Source: Opitutus sp. (GTDB lineage: Bacteria; Verrucomicrobiota; Verrucomicrobiia; Opitutales; Opitutaceae). Taken from it: DNA of 47,123 nt. This document shows, in pieces, positions 45,307 to 47,123 of this stretch. How positions within the stretch are numbered: the first letter of the stretch is position 1; the number at the start of each line of letters is the position of its first letter. The position numbers were made by a program, and so were the translations under genes. The notes below the pieces were generated by a model that saw only the letters and a list, made by a program, of their open reading frames with translations, was not told the origin of the DNA and searched no databases. The stretch is from NCBI GenBank assembly GCA_009695305.1, contig SIBG01000027.1, forward strand, positions 1 to 47,123. The letters are read 5' to 3'.

Positions 45307-45873
45307 TCACTTTGCGGCGTCGCCCGGCAGGAGTTTTTGCGGAAGGTTACGAAAGCGCGTGGGTTTGCCGTGCTCAAAATCGAGCAACCACAGGCGATCG
45401 TAATCATCGCCATCCCACTTTTTCGGGCCGGACGTCCAGCCGAACGCCGTCAACATTTCGGGCAACACCTTGTGCTCCCAGCAGACGACGACGGTCTTAC
45501 CCTCAAAAGCAGGCGCATCCATGATCGCACGCACGAGCGGCGCGATTTCCTCCCGGGTGAGATGCCGGTCGAGCGTCACGCCAAGCGCGCGGCCGGTGGC
45601 AGCCATGGTCTGGATCGCGCGCACCGAGCCGCCGGCCTTCGCCGGCTTCATCGCGAAGATCGCCACCGCGGGACCGTGTTCGCGCACCCGCGGATCGCGC
45701 TCAAAGAGCGCGACCAGCGCCGGCGCGCGTTCCCACCCGCGCGCATTCAACTCCGACCCAACCGCGGGCTTCTCCGCGTGGCGCAGAAAAATGATCTGCG
45801 CCGGCGCCGCGACGGCGAGGGCCTGCGCGAACCACGCCAGTGCCACCTCGCCGAGTCTTCGCCAGAGCGTCAT
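45307..45873 (-). CDS. Histidine phosphatase family protein (SixA-like)
   Basis: A 188-residue protein counted from the ATG at 45873; the long open frame upstream is antisense to the adenylate kinase gene and not protein-like. A hydrophobic N-terminus (ALAWFAQALAVAAPAQ) looks like a signal peptide. The catalytic signature is FLRHAEKP, where His is the phospho-acceptor. The later arginine/histidine pocket is represented by VRAIQTMAATG and VVVCWEHK. Substrates of such short family members vary from phosphohistidine to small phosphate esters. It faces the adenylate kinase gene divergently and converges on the PEPCK gene. Confidence 0.83.
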   Translation of the reverse strand: MTLWRRLGEVALAWFAQALAVAAPAQIIFLRHAEKPAVGSELNARGWERAPALVALFERDPRVREHGPAVAIFAMKPAKAGGSVRAIQTMAATGRALGVTLDRHLTREEIAPLVRAIMDAPAFEGKTVVVCWEHKVLPEMLTAFGWTSGPKKWDGDDYDRLWLLDFEHGKPTRFRNLPQKLLPGDAAK

Positions 45874-46011
45874 GCGCCCAGGAAACGGCGCGCGGCCCAC
45901 CGCCGCAAGCGCCGAGCACTCGGTCAGCCTCCCTCCCGCCCCGCCAAAATCCGCGCAGCGTTGGCCAATTTCGGCGGGGTATCCGCCGCGCCCCCGGCGC
46001 ATAGTCGCGGC

Positions 46012-46764
46012 ATGACCCCAATACGTGACCGCACGGCTTGGTTGCAAGGCGGCGACGCCGTCTGTCTCCAGCCACCCCTCGAAGTCAAACGTAGCTGGCG
46101 CCTCGTGCTCCTCGGCCCTCCCGGGGCCGGCAAGGGCACCCTCGCCAGCCTGCTGTTCAACGCGCTCGGCGCCTGTCCGCTTTCGACTGGCGATGTCTTC
46201 CGCGCCGCCAAATGCCATTGCGCCGCACCTGGCACCGCCATGGCCACCGCGCAGGCGCAGATGACGCGCGGCGAACTCGTCACCGACGAAACGGTGCTCC
46301 ACCTCCTCCGCGAGCGCACCCGCTGCCTGCATTGCCGCGGCGGTTTCATGCTCGACGGTTTCCCGCGCACGCTCGCGCAGGCCCGGGCGCTCGACGCGCT
46401 GCTCTCCGAGGAAAACGTCCTGCTCGACGCCTTGCTCAACCTCGAGATGCCCGACGACAAACTCCTCGCTCGCCTCAGCGGCCGCCGCGTTTGCCCTTCG
46501 TGCAAGGCGGTTTTTCATGTCGCCACTCAAAAACCACGCGTCATGGGGCTCTGCGATCAATGCGGCGACGGCCTCGTCCAGCGTCCCGACGATCTTCCTG
46601 CGTCAATTCGCGTGCGACTGGAGGCTTATCACTCCGCGACCATGCCGGTCGCCGACTACTACCGCAAAAAGGGCTTGCTCGTTTCGGTTGCAGCCGAGGG
46701 CGCACCCGTCGACAATCTCGCCCATGCGCTCGACGGGCTCGCCGCCCTCGGATTGCATGAGTAA
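46012..46764 (+). CDS. adk: Adenylate kinase with four-cysteine LID
   Basis: A 250-residue nucleoside monophosphate kinase counted from the ATG at 46012, with about 27 residues before the P-loop GPPGAGKGT. AMP-site motifs STGDVFR and LDGFPRT are present. The LID carries CPSC...CDQC, the four-cysteine pattern of zinc-binding adenylate kinases. The AMP-binding region contains an unusual CHC and an extra CLHC pair (AAKCHCAAPG, TRCLHCRGG). It converts 2 ADP to ATP + AMP. It is followed after 30 bp by a polyphosphate:AMP phosphotransferase gene, a sensible pairing because both use AMP/ADP. It may be a second, specialised Adk rather than the housekeeping one. Confidence 0.88.
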   Translation: MTPIRDRTAWLQGGDAVCLQPPLEVKRSWRLVLLGPPGAGKGTLASLLFNALGACPLSTGDVFRAAKCHCAAPGTAMATAQAQMTRGELVTDETVLHLLRERTRCLHCRGGFMLDGFPRTLAQARALDALLSEENVLLDALLNLEMPDDKLLARLSGRRVCPSCKAVFHVATQKPRVMGLCDQCGDGLVQRPDDLPASIRVRLEAYHSATMPVADYYRKKGLLVSVAAEGAPVDNLAHALDGLAALGLHE

Positions 46765-46794
46765 AACCTCGCGGCCCTCCGCCGCCTCCCCACC

Positions 46795-46974
46795 ATGTTT
46801 GAAGCCGCCGAACTCGGTCACACTGTCACGCCGCAGCGCTACGACTCGCTCCTCCCGCGCCTCCGGGCGCGCCTGCTCGAAGCCCACCTGGCGCTCCGCG
46901 GTCAGAAATTCCCCGTCATCGTCATCGTCTCGGGCGCCGACGGCGCCGGCAAAGGCGAGCTCGTCCAGCGTCTC
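46795..46974 (+). pseudogene. pap: Polyphosphate:AMP phosphotransferase gene, cut by an insertion sequence
   Basis: Only the first 60 codons remain in the window: MFEAAELGHTV at the start, LLPRLRARLLEAHLALR, and the Walker A region VIVIVSGADGAGKGE. This is the characteristic start of the polyphosphate:AMP phosphotransferase branch of the PPK2 family, normally about 500 residues. After codon 60 (LVQRL) the frame runs into the insertion-sequence end at 46975 and stops at 47010 after 11 foreign residues. The rest of the gene, if it survives, is beyond the element. The intact enzyme would phosphorylate AMP to ADP with polyphosphate. Confidence 0.82.
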
Positions 46975-47123
46975 AGTAAAGATCCTCGGGGCAAGCCCCG
47001 AGGCATTTGATCAAGACAGCTCCAAATCCAACTGACCCTTGTGCAACTGACGATACTCACTCTGGCCACCCTGTCGCTGCACATACTCCGCGATCACCTT
47101 TTCGCTGCCGTGCTGCCCCACCG
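46975..47123 (-). mobile_element. Insertion sequence (right end, partial), probably IS200/IS605-like
   Basis: The element begins with AGTAAAGATC, then a perfect 8-bp hairpin CCTCGGGG-CAAG-CCCCGAGG (46984-47003), then the 3' end of a transposase gene on the minus strand. It interrupts the pap gene and continues beyond the window. The same end sequence, with a compensating pair change in the hairpin (T-A to C-G), occurs at 17401. No terminal inverted repeat pattern is visible at this end. A hairpin-type end fits HUH transposons of the IS200/IS605 group, but the transposase catalytic part is not in view. Confidence 0.75.
47011..47123 (-). CDS. Transposase C-terminus (partial)
   Basis: The minus-strand frame enters at the window edge and ends at a TGA at 47011-47013. 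It gives 36 residues that include EKVIAEYVQRQG, EYRQLHKGQ and a final LDLELS. The stop lies 7 bp inside the end hairpin, as is usual for compact insertion sequences. The N-terminal and catalytic parts are outside the window, so the family cannot be confirmed. Confidence 0.7.
   Translation of the reverse strand, partial: VGQHGSEKVIAEYVQRQGGQSEYRQLHKGQLDLELS

Noticed and set aside
45874-46560. Long N-terminal extension of the histidine phosphatase frame
   Set aside because: It is antisense to adenylate kinase and lacks protein-like sequence. The signal peptide begins at 45873.
46975-47010. The last 11 residues of the pap frame as a real C-terminus
   Set aside because: They are encoded by the insertion-sequence end hairpin. 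The kinase family is about eight times longer.

Overview
The window is GC-rich chromosomal DNA that most resembles a free-living verrucomicrobial bacterium of the Opitutaceae type. This is inferred from gene content: a PEP-CTERM protein built of autotransporter-associated beta-strand repeats, TonB-dependent receptors (TBDRs) with Opitutaceae-like plug sequences, many sulfatase/Tat/NIPSNAP-type exported proteins, weak or absent Shine-Dalgarno sites, and interspersed palindromes. No rRNA or marker gene is present to prove the lineage.

Layout. 1-5.0 kb: a tRNA-Pro, a Gfo/Idh/MocA dehydrogenase and a 964-residue PEP-CTERM surface protein, with repeat-bearing spacers. 5.0-14.2 kb: a D-glucarate catabolic locus. 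On the minus strand lie garR-like reductase, garL-like aldolase, a broken TPR membrane protein gene, glucarate dehydratase and an SDR. Divergently on the plus strand lie a GntP-type permease, a small cytochrome c with a damaged haem motif and a NIPSNAP protein. 14.3-16.9 kb: a DUF3300 protein and a secreted metallophosphoesterase.

16.9-29.1 kb: a polysaccharide-utilisation region, all on the minus strand. It reads ECF sigma factor, FecR anti-sigma, an STN-containing TBDR and a GH16 beta-glucanase, then a second TBDR and a sulfatase. The second module is flanked by two truncated direct copies of the same pyruvyl-transferase-like gene start. It also carries a truncated STN fragment, a TBDR C-terminal scrap and a non-autonomous insertion-sequence relic, so this region has been rearranged repeatedly.

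29.1-40.5 kb: flavin reductase, M24 aminopeptidase, a small membrane protein, a lipoprotein, a sulfite-oxidase-like molybdoenzyme, TatC, pyruvate phosphate dikinase, an M20 peptidase and a geranylgeranyl-reductase-like flavoprotein. 40.6-47.1 kb: an uncharacterised helical protein, a 1153-residue protein that matches PPi-type PEP carboxykinase, a SixA-like phosphatase, an adenylate kinase and a polyphosphate:AMP phosphotransferase cut off after 60 residues by an insertion sequence that runs off the window.

Two themes stand out. First, pyrophosphate/polyphosphate-linked carbon and nucleotide metabolism: PPDK, PPi-PEPCK, Adk and Pap lie within about 12 kb. Second, gene decay and mobile DNA: at least seven genes are broken, truncated or missing a key residue, and two copies of one insertion-sequence family show covarying end hairpins.
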